Assembly: GCF_002777975.1 (NCBI RefSeq)
Contig: NZ_NGVS01000008.1
Coordinates: 21,919 to 85,918 of the forward strand
DNA from: Shewanella carassii
Lineage (GTDB): Bacteria > Pseudomonadota > Gammaproteobacteria > Enterobacterales > Shewanellaceae
Length of the DNA stretch: 64,000 nt
Reading direction: 5' to 3'
In this document: positions 35,878 to 45,659 of the stretch, piece by piece
How the letters are laid out: every line of letters starts with the position of its first letter
How positions within the stretch are numbered: the first letter of the stretch is position 1
Notes under the pieces: model-generated
The model's input: the letters and a program-made list of their open reading frames with translations, nothing else
What the model was told of the DNA's origin: nothing
The model's database searches: none
Made by a program: the position numbers and the translations under genes

Positions 35878-36177
35878 ATTGAGTCTCCAAATTATGATTA
35901 TTTTTTTACCCTATACCCGTGTTGGATACGAGCGGCGCCGGACTAAGGGGCTTTGCAATATCGGCTGGGCAGTATTTTGGGGTTTCACTAAGAGGGGAGA
36001 GAGCCCGACTTTCCCTGTCGCATGCAGCTGCCTGAAGTAACAGGCAGAGAATTGAGCCATAGTCGTGAGCATCCAAGTACTAAAACATAAAGGCGTTAGC
36101 CGCTCTTGACTGGCGTCAGACTCGCGTCAAGCCATCCATTGCCAATGCCGTTTCAGGTTAATGGATAGCCACTGTGT

Positions 36178-36225
36178 ATACAAGAGGGGAATACAAGAGG
36201 GGAATACAAGAGGGGGGATACAAGA
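36178..36225 (+). repeat. 13-bp tandem repeat, about 3.6 copies
   Basis: Units of ATACAAGAGGGGA at 36178, 36191 and 36204 (the last with one extra G), then a partial unit from 36218. The copies are nearly identical, indicating recent slippage. Confidence 0.9.
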
Positions 36226-36476
36226 AGATATAAAAACTATGGATGCTGGTGGGACAGAACAGTGAAGCTATAAGACTCTTTAGTTAGTGCATTTATTTTC
36301 TAAGCACAGTTGGAACTATGCCCCTCCGAGGCATGGAGAGTAACGCATTGCGTTGGCTACGAACGAGAGGCATGGACGCCGAACTGACTCATACCCGGGG
36401 AAGTGTATGGCCGAGGCAGGGCCTTGAGGGATAATGGGCCAGCTTCCCCTTCTTGGTTCACGCTCGAAAGCACCTT

Positions 36477-36524
36477 GCTACGTAACTAGCTATGTAACTC
36501 ACTATGCAACTCGCTATGTAACTC
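36477..36524 (+). repeat. 12-bp tandem repeat, four copies
   Basis: Units at 36477, 36489, 36501 and 36513 follow GCTATGTAACTC with one to three changes. The 12-bp period keeps reading frames open, which explains a spurious Tyr-Val-Thr-rich frame through it. Confidence 0.88.
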
Positions 36525-36635
36525 GCGCCGCGTCACAGATGTGCCTGTGCGAAAATTTGCGGCAGGTAATAGGAAAATCCACTGCCGTAAGCCCTGCAAG
36601 TGTTGGTGGGGGAGTTGTCCCTGTTGACTGAATAC

Positions 36636-36661
36636 AAAAACACCCGCAACGGCGGGTGTTT
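36636..36661 (-). terminator. Intrinsic terminator of the liu-sco operon
   Basis: On the minus strand AACACCCGC pairs with GCGGGTGTT around CGTT and is followed by TTTG. It lies 36 bp after the scoB stop and closes the whole leucine-degradation operon. Confidence 0.88.
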
Positions 36662-36696
36662 GGGATATCACATCTCTGCGGGGCAAAGGGTCTGAT

Positions 36697-37353
36697 TTAC
36701 AGTGCCATCTCTGGCACATGTTCCGGGACGATAAGCTTGCCGGCGGTTTTGGCAACTATCTCCTCGACACTCACACCAGGTGCCCGCTCCAGCAGGTGGA
36801 AGGCGCCGTCCTTGATTTCGATAAAGGCCAGGTCTGTCAGTACCCGCTTGATGCAGCCGTAACCTGTGAGCGGCAACTCGCATTTGCTCAGCAGTTTGGA
36901 GTTGCCGTGTTTGTCGGCGTGCATCATGGTGACTATGATATTGTCGGCGCCGGCCACCAAGTCCATGGCGCCGCCCATGCCTTTAACCAGCTTGCCGGGG
37001 ATCATCCATGAGGCGATAGAGCCTTCGACATCCACCTCGAACGCGCCCAGTACCGTGAGATCCACATGCCCGCCACGGATCATGGCGAAGCTCTCGGCGC
37101 TGGAGAAGAAAGACGCGCCTTTGACGGCGGTAACGGTTTGCTTGCCGGCGTTGATCAGATCCGGATCTATAGTGTCTTCGGTGGGGAATTCACCCATGCC
37201 CAAGAGGCCGTTTTCCGATTGCAGCATCACCTGCATGCCCTCGGGGATATAGTTGGCCACCAGAGTCGGGATACCTATCCCCAGGTTGACGTAGTAACCG
37301 TCTTTGAGTTCCTTGGCGACGCGTTGGGCCAGTTGTTCTCTTGAAAGTGCCAT
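36697..37353 (-). CDS. scoB: 3-oxoacid CoA-transferase, subunit B
   Basis: 218 residues. Partner of ScoA; transfers CoA from succinyl-CoA to acetoacetate, activating the acetoacetate that HMG-CoA lyase releases. The catalytic Glu is in the SENGLLGMG motif near residue 46, and VDLTVLGAFEVDVEGSIASW and GKLVKGMGGAMDLVAGA are typical. It is the last gene of the liu operon, 15 bp from scoA, and is followed by the operon terminator. The pair could also be labelled liuF/liuG or atoDA in other species. Confidence 0.94.
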   Translation of the reverse strand: MALSREQLAQRVAKELKDGYYVNLGIGIPTLVANYIPEGMQVMLQSENGLLGMGEFPTEDTIDPDLINAGKQTVTAVKGASFFSSAESFAMIRGGHVDLTVLGAFEVDVEGSIASWMIPGKLVKGMGGAMDLVAGADNIIVTMMHADKHGNSKLLSKCELPLTGYGCIKRVLTDLAFIEIKDGAFHLLERAPGVSVEEIVAKTAGKLIVPEHVPEMAL

Positions 37354-37368
37354 TTTGCTCTCCTGCCC

Positions 37369-38070
37369 TTATGCCTGTTTGACTGTGCGCTGTTCGATAC
37401 GCTTCTCGAACACACCCTTGATGACGCGATCCACATAGATGCCCGGGGTGTGGATATGATCCGGGTCCAGTTCACCCGGCTCGACTATCTCTTCCACTTC
37501 CACCACAGTGATCTTGCCGGCGGTGGCCATCATGGGGTTGAAGTTGGCGGCTGTCTTGCGAAATACCAGGTTACCCATGGTATCGGCCTTCCAGGCGCGG
37601 ATCAGCGCGAAGTCGGCTGTCAGTGCCTCTTCCAGCACATAGTGGCGGCCATTGATTTCGCGGGTCTCTTTGCCCTCGGCCACCGGGGTGCCGTAGCCGG
37701 TGGCGGTAAAGAAGGCGGGGATCCCGGCGCCGCCGGCGCGGATCTTCTCCGCCAGAGTGCCTTGTGGGGTAAGGATTACATTGAGTTCGCCGCTGAGCAT
37801 CTGCCGCTCAAAGGTGGCGTTTTCACCCACATAGGAGGCGATCATTGTGCTTATCTGCTTATGTTGCAGCAGCAGCCCCAGTCCGAAGTCGTCCACCCCG
37901 GCGTTATTGGAGATGGCGGTCAGGCCGCTGACGCCCAGCTTGACCATTTGATTGATAAGGCCTTCGGGAATGCCGCAAAGGCCAAAACCTCCCACCATGA
38001 CTGTCATATCATTGGTGAGACCTGCGAGCGCTTCGTCGTAGCTGCCGACGACTTTATTGAGTCCTGCCAT
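37369..38070 (-). CDS. scoA: 3-oxoacid CoA-transferase, subunit A
   Basis: 233 residues. [16 protein letters not shown] near residue 25-40 is the CoA-binding glycine-rich signature of the family I CoA-transferase alpha subunit, followed by [16 protein letters not shown] and [15 protein letters not shown]. It works with ScoB on acetoacetate and succinyl-CoA. It lies 64 bp after liuE on the same strand, within the liu operon. Confidence 0.94.
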   Translation of the reverse strand: MAGLNKVVGSYDEALAGLTNDMTVMVGGFGLCGIPEGLINQMVKLGVSGLTAISNNAGVDDFGLGLLLQHKQISTMIASYVGENATFERQMLSGELNVILTPQGTLAEKIRAGGAGIPAFFTATGYGTPVAEGKETREINGRHYVLEEALTADFALIRAWKADTMGNLVFRKTAANFNPMMATAGKITVVEVEEIVEPGELDPDHIHTPGIYVDRVIKGVFEKRIEQRTVKQA

Positions 38071-38134
38071 AGTGATGTCCTTGCTGTTTATTATCTGTCG
38101 TTTTACTGCTTATCTGTTGTGCCACCTGGAGGCC

Positions 38135-39025
38135 TTAAGCTCCCAGGGCTCTGGCTACTTTTGAACCGGTTTCCCGGCCAAGCTGCTGGCTTATCTGCCG
38201 TCCGGCCCGGGCCAGTTTGTTGAGATCTATGCCTGTGTCTATACCCATACCATGCAGCATATAGACAAGATCTTCACTGGCCAGATTACCGGATGCGCCT
38301 TTGGCATAGGGGCAGCCACCGAGTCCGGCGACCGAGGTATCTATTACACTGACGCCGGTTTCCAGGCAGGCGAGAATGTTGGCCAGCGCCTGACCATAGG
38401 TATCATGGAAGTGTAGCGCCAAGCGCTCTACCGGTACGCGCTCGGCCACGGTTTCCAGCATTTTGCGGGCCTTGAGCGGTGTACCTACGCCTATGGTGTC
38501 GCCGAGGGATATTTCATAGCAGCCCAATTGATGCAGAATGTCGGCGACCCGAGCCACTTCTGCCGGGGCGATTTCACCATCATAGGGGCAACCCAATACG
38601 CAGGAAACATAGCCGCGAACCCGAATGCCTTGCTCCTTGGCCCGGCTCAGCAGGGGCTCGAAGCGGGCGATGGACTCTTCGATGGAGCAGTTGATGTTCT
38701 TCTGGCTGAAGCCTTCGGAGGCGGCGGCAAATACCGCCACTTCATCGGCGCCGGCAGCCAGCGCCAACTCCAGGCCCTTGAGATTGGGAGTCAGGGCGCT
38801 GTAGCAGACGCCGGCGCGGCGTGAAATGCCACGCAGTACCTCGCCCGAGTCTGCCATTTGCGGCACCCACTTGGGCGACACAAAGCTGGCGGCTTCGATG
38901 CGCTTCACCCCGGCATCGGCCAAGGCTTCAATTAGGGCTATCTTGGCTTGAGTGCTGACCGAGGTTTCATTTTGCAGGCCGTCTCTTGGGCCCACTTCAA
39001 ACAGGCTTACCTTGGGAGGCAGCAT
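38135..39025 (-). CDS. liuE: Hydroxymethylglutaryl-CoA lyase
   Basis: 296 residues. It splits HMG-CoA into acetyl-CoA and acetoacetate, the last chain-shortening step of leucine degradation. Visible family features: [10 protein letters not shown] at 12-21 (metal Asp), the [13 protein letters not shown] segment, [19 protein letters not shown] with the metal-binding His pair, and the C-terminal [16 protein letters not shown] loop that carries the catalytic Cys. The start codon lies 2 bp after the liuD stop and uses an AGGAGG site overlapping the end of liuD, a sign of coupled translation. Confidence 0.96.
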   Translation of the reverse strand: MLPPKVSLFEVGPRDGLQNETSVSTQAKIALIEALADAGVKRIEAASFVSPKWVPQMADSGEVLRGISRRAGVCYSALTPNLKGLELALAAGADEVAVFAAASEGFSQKNINCSIEESIARFEPLLSRAKEQGIRVRGYVSCVLGCPYDGEIAPAEVARVADILHQLGCYEISLGDTIGVGTPLKARKMLETVAERVPVERLALHFHDTYGQALANILACLETGVSVIDTSVAGLGGCPYAKGASGNLASEDLVYMLHGMGIDTGIDLNKLARAGRQISQQLGRETGSKVARALGA

Positions 39026-39027
39026 TT

Positions 39028-41085
39028 TTAAGCCTCCTTGAGTTGTTCGCTGAGCTCCAGCAACTGGGCGCCATCGCTGACCAGTTCGCCGGGCTGGAAG
39101 AAAAACTCACTCACAGTGCCATCGAAAGGCGCGGCTATGGTGTATTCCATCTTCATCGCTTCCATCACCATCAGCCCTTGGCCGGCCTTAACGTTATCGC
39201 CTACAGCCACCAGGTGAGTGACTATGGTGCCGTTCATCGGCGCCTTGAGCAGATCGGCATGGTTGGCCTGCTCCTCTTCCAGCTCATTCTGAATGGCGCG
39301 GAAATGACAGGCGCTAAGCTCGCCGGAGCGGCCAAGCAGGGTAAAGTCCATGCCCTGGCGGCTGATTCGCTGGCTGCTGATATGCCCATCGACCACACAG
39401 CGAAGCGTGTCACCACCGGCCTCATCTGTGCTCAGCTCGCCTTCGATAACCAGGGTTTGGCCATCCAGTGTCAGTTGCCAGCTATCGGCCTTGGCCAGCT
39501 CAGTCAGCTGCAGGTGATGAATATGGTGTTCATCGTCCATCAGGGCGATATCGTGGCGCTTGGCGCTGTTGAGTCTAAAGCCACTGGCGCTGCCCCAAGG
39601 CGAGGAAGGGTCCTGACTGTTTGTCTGTTTGGCCCGGGAGTCGCGTTTGCGCCACAGCATTTCATACAGTGCGGCTTTGGCCAGCAGCGGCAAGGGCAGA
39701 GTGCTGTCTTTCGCTTGAGGCAGCAGCTGTGCTTGATAACGCTCAATAAAATTTGTGCTGAAGTCGGCGCTGGCAAAGGCCGGGTGAGCGGCGATTTTAC
39801 CCAGGAAACCGATATTGTGTTTCAGGCCGGTGAGCTGGAAGTCATCCAGAGCCCTTTGCAGGCGCTGCAGCGCTCTTGGGCGTGATTCATCCCAGACGAT
39901 CAGCTTGGCTATCATGGGGTCGTAGAAGTTGGAGATTTCATCGCCTTCACGAACCCCTGAGTCGATGCGCACATGGCGAGATGGCTTGGGCTCGCGCAGG
40001 AAGTTGAGCTTGCCGCTGGCGGGCAGGAAGTCGTTATCCGGATCTTCGGCATAAATTCGCACTTCAAAGGCATGGCCATTAATGGCAACTTGCTCCTGAG
40101 TGAGGGGCAGAGGCTCTCCGGCAGCGACCAGCAGTTGCCAGTGCACCAGATCTGTCTCTGTCACCAGTTCGGTAACCGGATGCTCTACCTGCAAACGGGT
40201 ATTCATCTCCATAAAGAAGAAGCTGCCGTCTTCTTCTGTGGCATGGGTGTCCAGCAAAAACTCGACCGTGCCAGCGCCCACATAATCGATGGCGCGGGCG
40301 GCGGCCACGGCGGCTTCACCCATGCGGCGGCGCAGGGCGTCGCTGAGGCCGGGGGCCGGCGCTTCCTCCACCACTTTCTGGTGGCGGCGCTGAATCGAGC
40401 AGTCCCTGTCTGACAGATAGATGGCATTGCCTTGGGTGTCGGCAAATACCTGCACCTCCACATGGCGCGGCTGCTCCAGGTAACGCTCCATCAACAGCTT
40501 GTCATTGCCAAAACTGGAGGCGGCTTCACGGCGGGCCGAGTCGATGGCCGACTTGACTTCCGTCAGGCTGCGGACAATCCGCATTCCCTTGCCGCCGCCA
40601 CCGAAGGCGGCCTTGATCAGCAGCGGGAAACCGATTTTTTCGGCTTCACTGAGCAGCAACTCATCGCTCTGGTCATCACCGTGATAGCCGGGTACCAGCG
40701 GCACTCCGGCGCGGCCCATGATGAGTTTGGCGGCGCTCTTGCTGCCCATGGCTTCTATGGAATCGGCCTTGGGGCCGATAAAGGCGATATTGGCCCGTTC
40801 ACAGGCGGCGGCAAAACCGGCGTTTTCCGACAGAAAACCATAACCCGGGTGGATCGCCTCGGCGCCACAGGCCTTGGCGATATCGATGATGGCATCGCCC
40901 CTGAGGTAGGAGTCGGCCGGCGCCGAGCCCCCCAGATAAAAGGCTTCATCGGCCATAGCCACGTGGGCGGCATGGCGATCGGCATCCGAGAACAGTGCGA
41001 CAGTGCGCACTCCCAATGACCTGGCGGTACGTATGATGCGACAGGCAATTTCGCCGCGGTTGGCAATCAGAATCTTGTTGAACAT
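39028..41085 (-). CDS. liuD: 3-methylcrotonyl-CoA carboxylase, biotin-carrying alpha subunit
   Basis: 685 residues from ATG 41085, preceded by GGAAGG. Biotin carboxylase domain (residues 1-450: [23 protein letters not shown]-grasp with [29 protein letters not shown]), a middle linker domain, and a C-terminal biotinyl domain whose VMEAMKMEY motif holds the biotinylated Lys near the end. With LiuB it carboxylates 3-methylcrotonyl-CoA. A 28-codon upstream extension overlaps liuC and is rejected. Similar chains exist in propionyl-CoA carboxylase, but the liu context decides. Confidence 0.95.
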   Translation of the reverse strand: MFNKILIANRGEIACRIIRTARSLGVRTVALFSDADRHAAHVAMADEAFYLGGSAPADSYLRGDAIIDIAKACGAEAIHPGYGFLSENAGFAAACERANIAFIGPKADSIEAMGSKSAAKLIMGRAGVPLVPGYHGDDQSDELLLSEAEKIGFPLLIKAAFGGGGKGMRIVRSLTEVKSAIDSARREAASSFGNDKLLMERYLEQPRHVEVQVFADTQGNAIYLSDRDCSIQRRHQKVVEEAPAPGLSDALRRRMGEAAVAAARAIDYVGAGTVEFLLDTHATEEDGSFFFMEMNTRLQVEHPVTELVTETDLVHWQLLVAAGEPLPLTQEQVAINGHAFEVRIYAEDPDNDFLPASGKLNFLREPKPSRHVRIDSGVREGDEISNFYDPMIAKLIVWDESRPRALQRLQRALDDFQLTGLKHNIGFLGKIAAHPAFASADFSTNFIERYQAQLLPQAKDSTLPLPLLAKAALYEMLWRKRDSRAKQTNSQDPSSPWGSASGFRLNSAKRHDIALMDDEHHIHHLQLTELAKADSWQLTLDGQTLVIEGELSTDEAGGDTLRCVVDGHISSQRISRQGMDFTLLGRSGELSACHFRAIQNELEEEQANHADLLKAPMNGTIVTHLVAVGDNVKAGQGLMVMEAMKMEYTIAAPFDGTVSEFFFQPGELVSDGAQLLELSEQLKEA

Positions 41086-41098
41086 CTTACATCCTTCC

Positions 41099-41953
41099 TT
41101 AGTCACGGCGCTGTGGCGGGTTTGAGCTATTGCCTGGATGGCAACTGGAGTTATTGCCCGGATTGTCACTTGAGCCTTGCCAGCTCGGCGGGCGTTTTTC
41201 GAAAAAGGCGTTCAGCCCTTCCTGGCCTTCAGCAGACACCCGGATCCGGGCGATGGCCTCGCCGGTGAGCGCCAGCGTCTGTTCATCTATCAGTCCGTGG
41301 CGGATATCGCTTATCAGCTGTTTGCACCAGTTGAGCGCCTGCGGACTGTTGCCCAGCAGCGATTCGATAAGGGGCGCGGCGGCGGCCTCGAGATCGTCTG
41401 CTACCTGATGCACCAGTTGCAAAGTCTTGGCGGCTTCGGCATCGAAACGCTCTGCGGTCAACATATAGCGTCTCGCCTGACGCTCGCCCATGGCGCGGCG
41501 CACATAGGGGCTGATAACCGCCGGGATCAGGCCAAGCTTCACCTCTGACAGGCAAAAGCTGGCCTTGGGCTTTGCTATGGCGATATCGCAGCAACACACC
41601 AGCCCAAGTGCCCCGCCAAAGGCCGCGCCCTGTACCAGTGCCAACGACGGCTTGGGGAATTGATCCAGAGTGGCCATCAACCGGGCCAGCTCGGCGGCGT
41701 CTTTGAGGTTGTCGTCAAAGTCCATCGCCGCCTGTTTGCGCATCCAGTTCAGGTCGGCGCCGGCGCTGAAATGTTTACCGTTGGCTTTCAGCAGCAGCAC
41801 CCGGCAGGCAGGATCCCGGGCCAGGGACTCCAGCGCATCAATGAGCTCGGCAATCATCACCTCATCGAAGGCGTTGGCCAGCTGCGGGCGATTCATCACC
41901 AGGGATGAAACGCCGCGGGAGTCGGTGGTTAAGGTCAGATATTGATAATCCAT
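41099..41953 (-). CDS. liuC: Methylglutaconyl-CoA hydratase
   Basis: 284 residues, enoyl-CoA hydratase/isomerase family. It hydrates 3-methylglutaconyl-CoA to HMG-CoA. Oxyanion-hole segments are HFSAGADLNWM and VQGAAFGGALGLVCCCDIAIA, with CLSEVKLGLIPAVISPYV after. The start ATG 41953 follows GGAGG by 5 nt; another ATG at 41965 overlaps the liuB TAA. The last ~25 residues (after FEKRPPSW) are Ser/Asn/Gly-rich and look like a low-complexity tail (DNPGNNSSCHPGNSSNP). Confidence 0.94.
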   Translation of the reverse strand: MDYQYLTLTTDSRGVSSLVMNRPQLANAFDEVMIAELIDALESLARDPACRVLLLKANGKHFSAGADLNWMRKQAAMDFDDNLKDAAELARLMATLDQFPKPSLALVQGAAFGGALGLVCCCDIAIAKPKASFCLSEVKLGLIPAVISPYVRRAMGERQARRYMLTAERFDAEAAKTLQLVHQVADDLEAAAAPLIESLLGNSPQALNWCKQLISDIRHGLIDEQTLALTGEAIARIRVSAEGQEGLNAFFEKRPPSWQGSSDNPGNNSSCHPGNSSNPPQRRD

Positions 41954-41964
41954 ACCGGCCTCCA

Positions 41965-43572
41965 TTACATGCGGAACACGCCGAAACGTGTGTCCTCAAT
42001 GGGCGCATTCAGCGCCGCCGACAATGCCAGGCCGACTACATCCCGGGTCTGGGCCGGGTCGATAATGCCGTCGTCCCACAAACGGGCGCTGGCATGGTAG
42101 GGATGCCCCTCTTTATCGTACTGGGCTATCACCGGAGCCTTGAAGGCGGCTTCTTCCTCGGCGCTCATGGTCTGCCCCTTGCGGGCCAGGCCGTCTTTAC
42201 GCACTGTGGCCAGCACTCCGGCGGCTTGTTCACCCCCCATGACTGAGATGCGGGCGTTGGGCCACATCCACATCATGGTGGGGTCAAAGGCGCGACCGCA
42301 CATGCCGTAGTTACCGGCGCCGTAGGAGCCGCCGATGATCACGGTAAACTTGGGCACAGTGGCGCAGGATACTGCGGTCACCATTTTGGCGCCGTGTTTG
42401 GCTATGCCTTCATGCTCATATTTCTTGCCGACCATAAAGCCGGTAATGTTTTGCAAAAACAGCAGCGGGATCTTGCGCTGGCAGCAAAGCTCGATGAAGT
42501 GAGCGCCTTTTTGTGCCGACTCGGAAAACAGAATGCCGTTGTTGGCCACTATGCCTACCGGGTAGCCATGAATACGGGCAAAACCGCACACCAGAGTGGC
42601 ACCGTAACCGGCCTTGAACTCGTCGAAGTCTGAGTCATCGACGATGCGGGCAATCACTTCTTTGACATCGAAGGGCTTTTTCAAGTCGGTGCCGACTATG
42701 CCGTAGAGCTCATGAATATCGTACTTGGGTGGCTTTACCTGGCTCAGTGTCTGGGCAATCTGCTTTTGGTGATTGAGGCGGGAGACGGCATTGCGGGCCA
42801 GCTCCAGCGCGTGGTCGTCGTTTTGCGCCAGATGATCGGCCACACCGCTTATCTTGGTGTGTACCTCGGCGCCGCCGAGCTCTTCGGCACTGACCTCTTC
42901 ACCTGTGGCGGCTTTCACCAGCGGCGGGCCGGCCAAAAAGATGGTGCCCTGTTCACGGACAATAATCGATTCATCCGCCATCGCCGGCACATAGGCGCCA
43001 CCTGCGGTGCACAGGCCCATGACCACGGCGATTTGCGGGATCCCTTTGGAGGACATGCGGGCCTGATTGAAGAAGATGCGGCCGAAGTGATCCCTGTCCG
43101 GGAACACTTCATCCTGGCGCGGCAGGTTGGCACCGCCCGAGTCCACCAGATAGATGCAGGGTAGGTGACAGCGCTCGGCTATCTCCTGAGCCCGCAGGTG
43201 TTTTTTCACCGTCAACGGGTAGTAAGTGCCGCCTTTGACCGTGGCGTCGTTGGCGATAATCATGCACTCGACTCCGCTGACCCGGCCGATCCCGGCTATG
43301 ATGCCGGCGGCGGGCACTTCTTCGTCATAGACTTCGAAGGCAGCAAACTGGCTCAGTTCCAGAAATGGCGAGCCGGGATCCAGAAGTTTCTCTACCCGGG
43401 TGCGCGGCGCCAGTTTACCGCGAGACAGATGGCGCTCCATGGCCACAGGGCCACCGCCTTCGACTATCTTGTTGAGCTTTTGTTGGACATCGGCCACCAG
43501 GTGGGACATGGCGGCTTGTTTTTCCCTGAATTCATCGCTGCGGGCGTTGATTCTACTGCTGATTTGAGGCAC
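41965..43572 (-). CDS. liuB: 3-methylcrotonyl-CoA carboxylase, carboxyltransferase beta subunit
   Basis: 535 residues, GTG start with an AGGAT site 9 nt upstream. Acyl-CoA carboxyltransferase family with the N- and C-terminal crotonase-like halves ([73 protein letters not shown]). The [11 protein letters not shown] and GNYGMCGRA versions are typical of methylcrotonyl-CoA rather than propionyl-CoA carboxylase. It receives CO2 from the biotin of LiuD. It is followed by liuC with overlapping stop and start region. Confidence 0.96.
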   Translation of the reverse strand: MPQISSRINARSDEFREKQAAMSHLVADVQQKLNKIVEGGGPVAMERHLSRGKLAPRTRVEKLLDPGSPFLELSQFAAFEVYDEEVPAAGIIAGIGRVSGVECMIIANDATVKGGTYYPLTVKKHLRAQEIAERCHLPCIYLVDSGGANLPRQDEVFPDRDHFGRIFFNQARMSSKGIPQIAVVMGLCTAGGAYVPAMADESIIVREQGTIFLAGPPLVKAATGEEVSAEELGGAEVHTKISGVADHLAQNDDHALELARNAVSRLNHQKQIAQTLSQVKPPKYDIHELYGIVGTDLKKPFDVKEVIARIVDDSDFDEFKAGYGATLVCGFARIHGYPVGIVANNGILFSESAQKGAHFIELCCQRKIPLLFLQNITGFMVGKKYEHEGIAKHGAKMVTAVSCATVPKFTVIIGGSYGAGNYGMCGRAFDPTMMWMWPNARISVMGGEQAAGVLATVRKDGLARKGQTMSAEEEAAFKAPVIAQYDKEGHPYHASARLWDDGIIDPAQTRDVVGLALSAALNAPIEDTRFGVFRM

Positions 43573-43640
43573 GGCTTGTCATCCTTTTCGACTGAATGGG
43601 GGAGCGTGAAGGGCCGCTTGAACGGCCCCGGCATTCGCCA

Positions 43641-44810
43641 TTACTTGGTTTCGTTGAACAGCTCGCGGCCGATGAGCATGCGGCGGATTTCCGAAGTACC
43701 GGCGCCGATTTCATAGAGCTTGGCATCGCGTAGTAGGCGACCTGTAGCGTATTCATTGATATAGCCGTTGCCGCCCAGCAGCTGAATGGCGTCCAGTGCC
43801 ATCTTGGTGGCGAGCTCGGCGCTGTAGAGAATGGCTCCGGCGGCATCTTTACGTGTGGTTTCGCCGCGATCGCAGGACTTGGCGACGTTATAGATATAGG
43901 ACTTGGCGGCATTCATGCCTGTGTACATGTCGGCCAGTTTGCCCTGCACCAGTTGGAATTCGCCGATGGATTTGCCGAACTGCACCCGCTCGTGCATATA
44001 GGGCATCACTATGTCCATGCAGGCGGTCATTATCCCAAGAGGGCCGCCGCTGAGCACCACCCGCTCGTAGTCGAGGCCGCTCATCAGTACCTTCACACCC
44101 TGGTTGAGGCCGCCGAGAATATTCTCTTCCGGGACTTCGCAGTCTTCGAATACCAGTTCACAGGTGTTGGAGCCGCGCATTCCCAGCTTGTCGAGCTTCT
44201 GTGCCTGGGAGAAGCCTTTGAAGCCGCGCTCGACGATAAAGGCAGTGATCCCGTGCGGGCCCTTGTCCAAGTCGGTTTTGGCATAAATCACATAGGTGTG
44301 GGCATCCGGGCCATTGGTGATCCACATCTTGTTGCCGTTGAGAATGTAACGGTCGCCTTCCTTGCGGGCATGCAGCTTCATGGAAACCACGTCCGAACCT
44401 GCGTTGGGTTCACTCATCGCCAGTGCGCCTATATGTTCGCCGCTGACCAGCTTGGGCAGGTATTTTTCCTTCTGGGCCTGATTGCCGTTGCGGTTGATCT
44501 GGTTGACGCACAGGTTGGAGTGGGCGCCGTAGGACAAACCTATGGACGCCGACGCGCGGGAGATCTCTTCCATGGCGACGACGTGCGCCAGATAACCCAT
44601 GTTGGCACCGCCGAACTCTTCTGGGACTGTGATCCCAAGCAGCCCCATGTCGCCGAACTGAGGCCAAAGCTCATTGGGGAAGGCGTTGTCCTGATCCACC
44701 TTGGCGGCAATGGGGGCAATTTCATTGGCGGCGAAACCGTTGACTGCATCCCGCAGCATATCGATTTCTTCACCGAGTCCAAAGTTGAGGCTTGAGTAGA
44801 GAGAGTTCAT
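43641..44810 (-). CDS. liuA: Isovaleryl-CoA dehydrogenase
   Basis: 389 residues, acyl-CoA dehydrogenase fold complete from [20 protein letters not shown] to the C-terminal [32 protein letters not shown] (split here over two motifs). It oxidises isovaleryl-CoA to 3-methylcrotonyl-CoA with FAD and hands electrons to ETF. The catalytic Glu of this subfamily is in [13 protein letters not shown], near residue 251, as in isovaleryl-CoA dehydrogenases, and not at the later position used in most others. It lies 60 bp downstream of liuR and is the first enzyme gene of the operon. Confidence 0.96.
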   Translation of the reverse strand: MNSLYSSLNFGLGEEIDMLRDAVNGFAANEIAPIAAKVDQDNAFPNELWPQFGDMGLLGITVPEEFGGANMGYLAHVVAMEEISRASASIGLSYGAHSNLCVNQINRNGNQAQKEKYLPKLVSGEHIGALAMSEPNAGSDVVSMKLHARKEGDRYILNGNKMWITNGPDAHTYVIYAKTDLDKGPHGITAFIVERGFKGFSQAQKLDKLGMRGSNTCELVFEDCEVPEENILGGLNQGVKVLMSGLDYERVVLSGGPLGIMTACMDIVMPYMHERVQFGKSIGEFQLVQGKLADMYTGMNAAKSYIYNVAKSCDRGETTRKDAAGAILYSAELATKMALDAIQLLGGNGYINEYATGRLLRDAKLYEIGAGTSEIRRMLIGRELFNETK

Positions 44811-44870
44811 TGGCTTGATGTCCTGTAAGTTAATATTTTTATTTTATTATTATGGTGTTTGGTCAATGGC

Positions 44871-45278
44871 TCAGGCTTTTTCCTGCTCCATGTCATCCAG
44901 CGCCTGACGGCACTGAAGTTCGGCAGAATTGAGTTCCATCAACACCACCTTGATATCGTCCATCTGCTGTTGCAGTGAGGTCTTTTTTTCCTCAATCAGG
45001 GCCAACATGGTATTGAGTTGTGCATGGCTGCTCTTGTCGGCATCGTAGAGTTCAAACAGTCGGCGGGTTTCCGCCAGGGAAAAGCCCAGACGCTTGCCGC
45101 GCAGAATAAGTTTCAGTCTGACTCTGTCCTTGAGACTGTAGATACGGGTCTGGCCACGACGCCTGGGTTTGAGCAGCCCCTGATCTTCATAGAAGCGGAT
45201 GCTGCGGGTGGTGATATCAAATTCCTTTGATAGATCACTGATGGAGTATGTGGTTTGTGGATTGTGATTTGTGTTCAT
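44871..45278 (-). CDS. liuR: MerR-family regulator of leucine/isovalerate degradation
   Basis: 135 residues from ATG 45278; ATG 45290 and TTG 45311 are alternative starts. The N-terminal MerR helix-turn-helix is clear (YSISDLSKEFDITTRSIRFY, EDQGLLKPRRRGQTRIYSL), followed by a coiled coil (LIEEKKTSLQQQMDDIKVVL). LiuR proteins regulate the liu genes in many proteobacteria, and this gene heads the liu operon, so it is probably autoregulated. The palindrome at 45323-45338 upstream is the likely operator. Confidence 0.92.
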   Translation of the reverse strand: MNTNHNPQTTYSISDLSKEFDITTRSIRFYEDQGLLKPRRRGQTRIYSLKDRVRLKLILRGKRLGFSLAETRRLFELYDADKSSHAQLNTMLALIEEKKTSLQQQMDDIKVVLMELNSAELQCRQALDDMEQEKA

Positions 45279-45322
45279 CGATAACACCATAAAATAGAAC
45301 TTGTTTTGCAAGATATATGAAG

Positions 45323-45338
45323 TTTACGTAAAGGTAAA
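45323..45338 (-). promoter_or_regulatory. Probable LiuR operator in the liu promoter
   Basis: TTTAC-GTAAAG-GTAAA is an inverted repeat of TTTAC/GTAAA with a 6-bp centre, the shape of a MerR-type operator. On the minus strand a TATATC box follows, so the repeat would fall between -35 and -10, as MerR regulators require. Confidence 0.65.
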
Positions 45339-45403
45339 GTTTGTTGTGTGTTTTTGCGACTGTGTGGGTGTCAATCGCTGCTGCCATCGGCCTTTGCCCG
45401 TAT

Positions 45404-45419
45404 TGAAACGCTAGTTTCA
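45404..45419. promoter_or_regulatory. PsrA-like operator, perfect palindrome arms
   Basis: TGAAAC-GCTA-GTTTCA has perfect 6-bp arms and fits the GAAAC-N4-GTTTC form of PsrA boxes. It lies between the divergent synthetase and liu promoters. Confidence 0.6.
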
Positions 45420-45659
45420 GTTATCAATAAATTTGTCTTTCCTTGGGGACCTGGTCAATAACGTCTTTGAATATGCGCTTCAATTATTTGTTTGACCCAA
45501 CAGCAGAAGTGCGAATTGGCGGGAAGCTCTAAGGCTAGGTCAGTGCAGGGTTTTAGGCTAACGTCTAATTGGGGAGCGGGCCAAAAAGGACTTTAATTGT
45601 CCCAGGAAGGAAGGGAACGCAGTGCCGTCGCAGAACGGCGTCCTTTGGGAGGAAAGATA

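Larger units (their letters stand above)
35878..36696. other. Long intergenic region with short tandem repeats
   Basis: 819 bp with no convincing gene. It contains the promoter side of the DUF5694 gene, an inverted repeat at 36131-36169 (GCCATCCATT with AATGGATAGC), two short tandem arrays listed separately, small hairpins at about 36315-36355 (ATGCC/GGCAT, AACGC/GCGTT) and the scoB terminator. The one open frame at 36434-36631 owes its length mainly to a 12-bp repeat and has no start signal or similarity. Confidence 0.55.
45279..45659. promoter_or_regulatory. Divergent liuR / acyl-CoA synthetase control region
   Basis: 381 bp without a gene. It holds the palindrome 45323-45338 near liuR, the PsrA-like palindrome 45404-45419 in the middle, and the leader of the synthetase gene, whose ribosome-binding site GGAGGAAAG lies at about 45648. 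Confidence 0.6.

Noticed and set aside
36131..36225. Possible CRISPR array
   Set aside because: Repeat units of 13 bp are directly adjacent without spacers, and no cas gene occurs in the window.
36434..36631. Open frame with Tyr-Val-Thr repeats
   Set aside because: It is kept open by the 12-bp tandem repeat and lacks a start signal and similarity.
43953..44795. 280-codon open frame opposite liuA
   Set aside because: It is antisense to a fully conserved isovaleryl-CoA dehydrogenase and has no recognisable domain.
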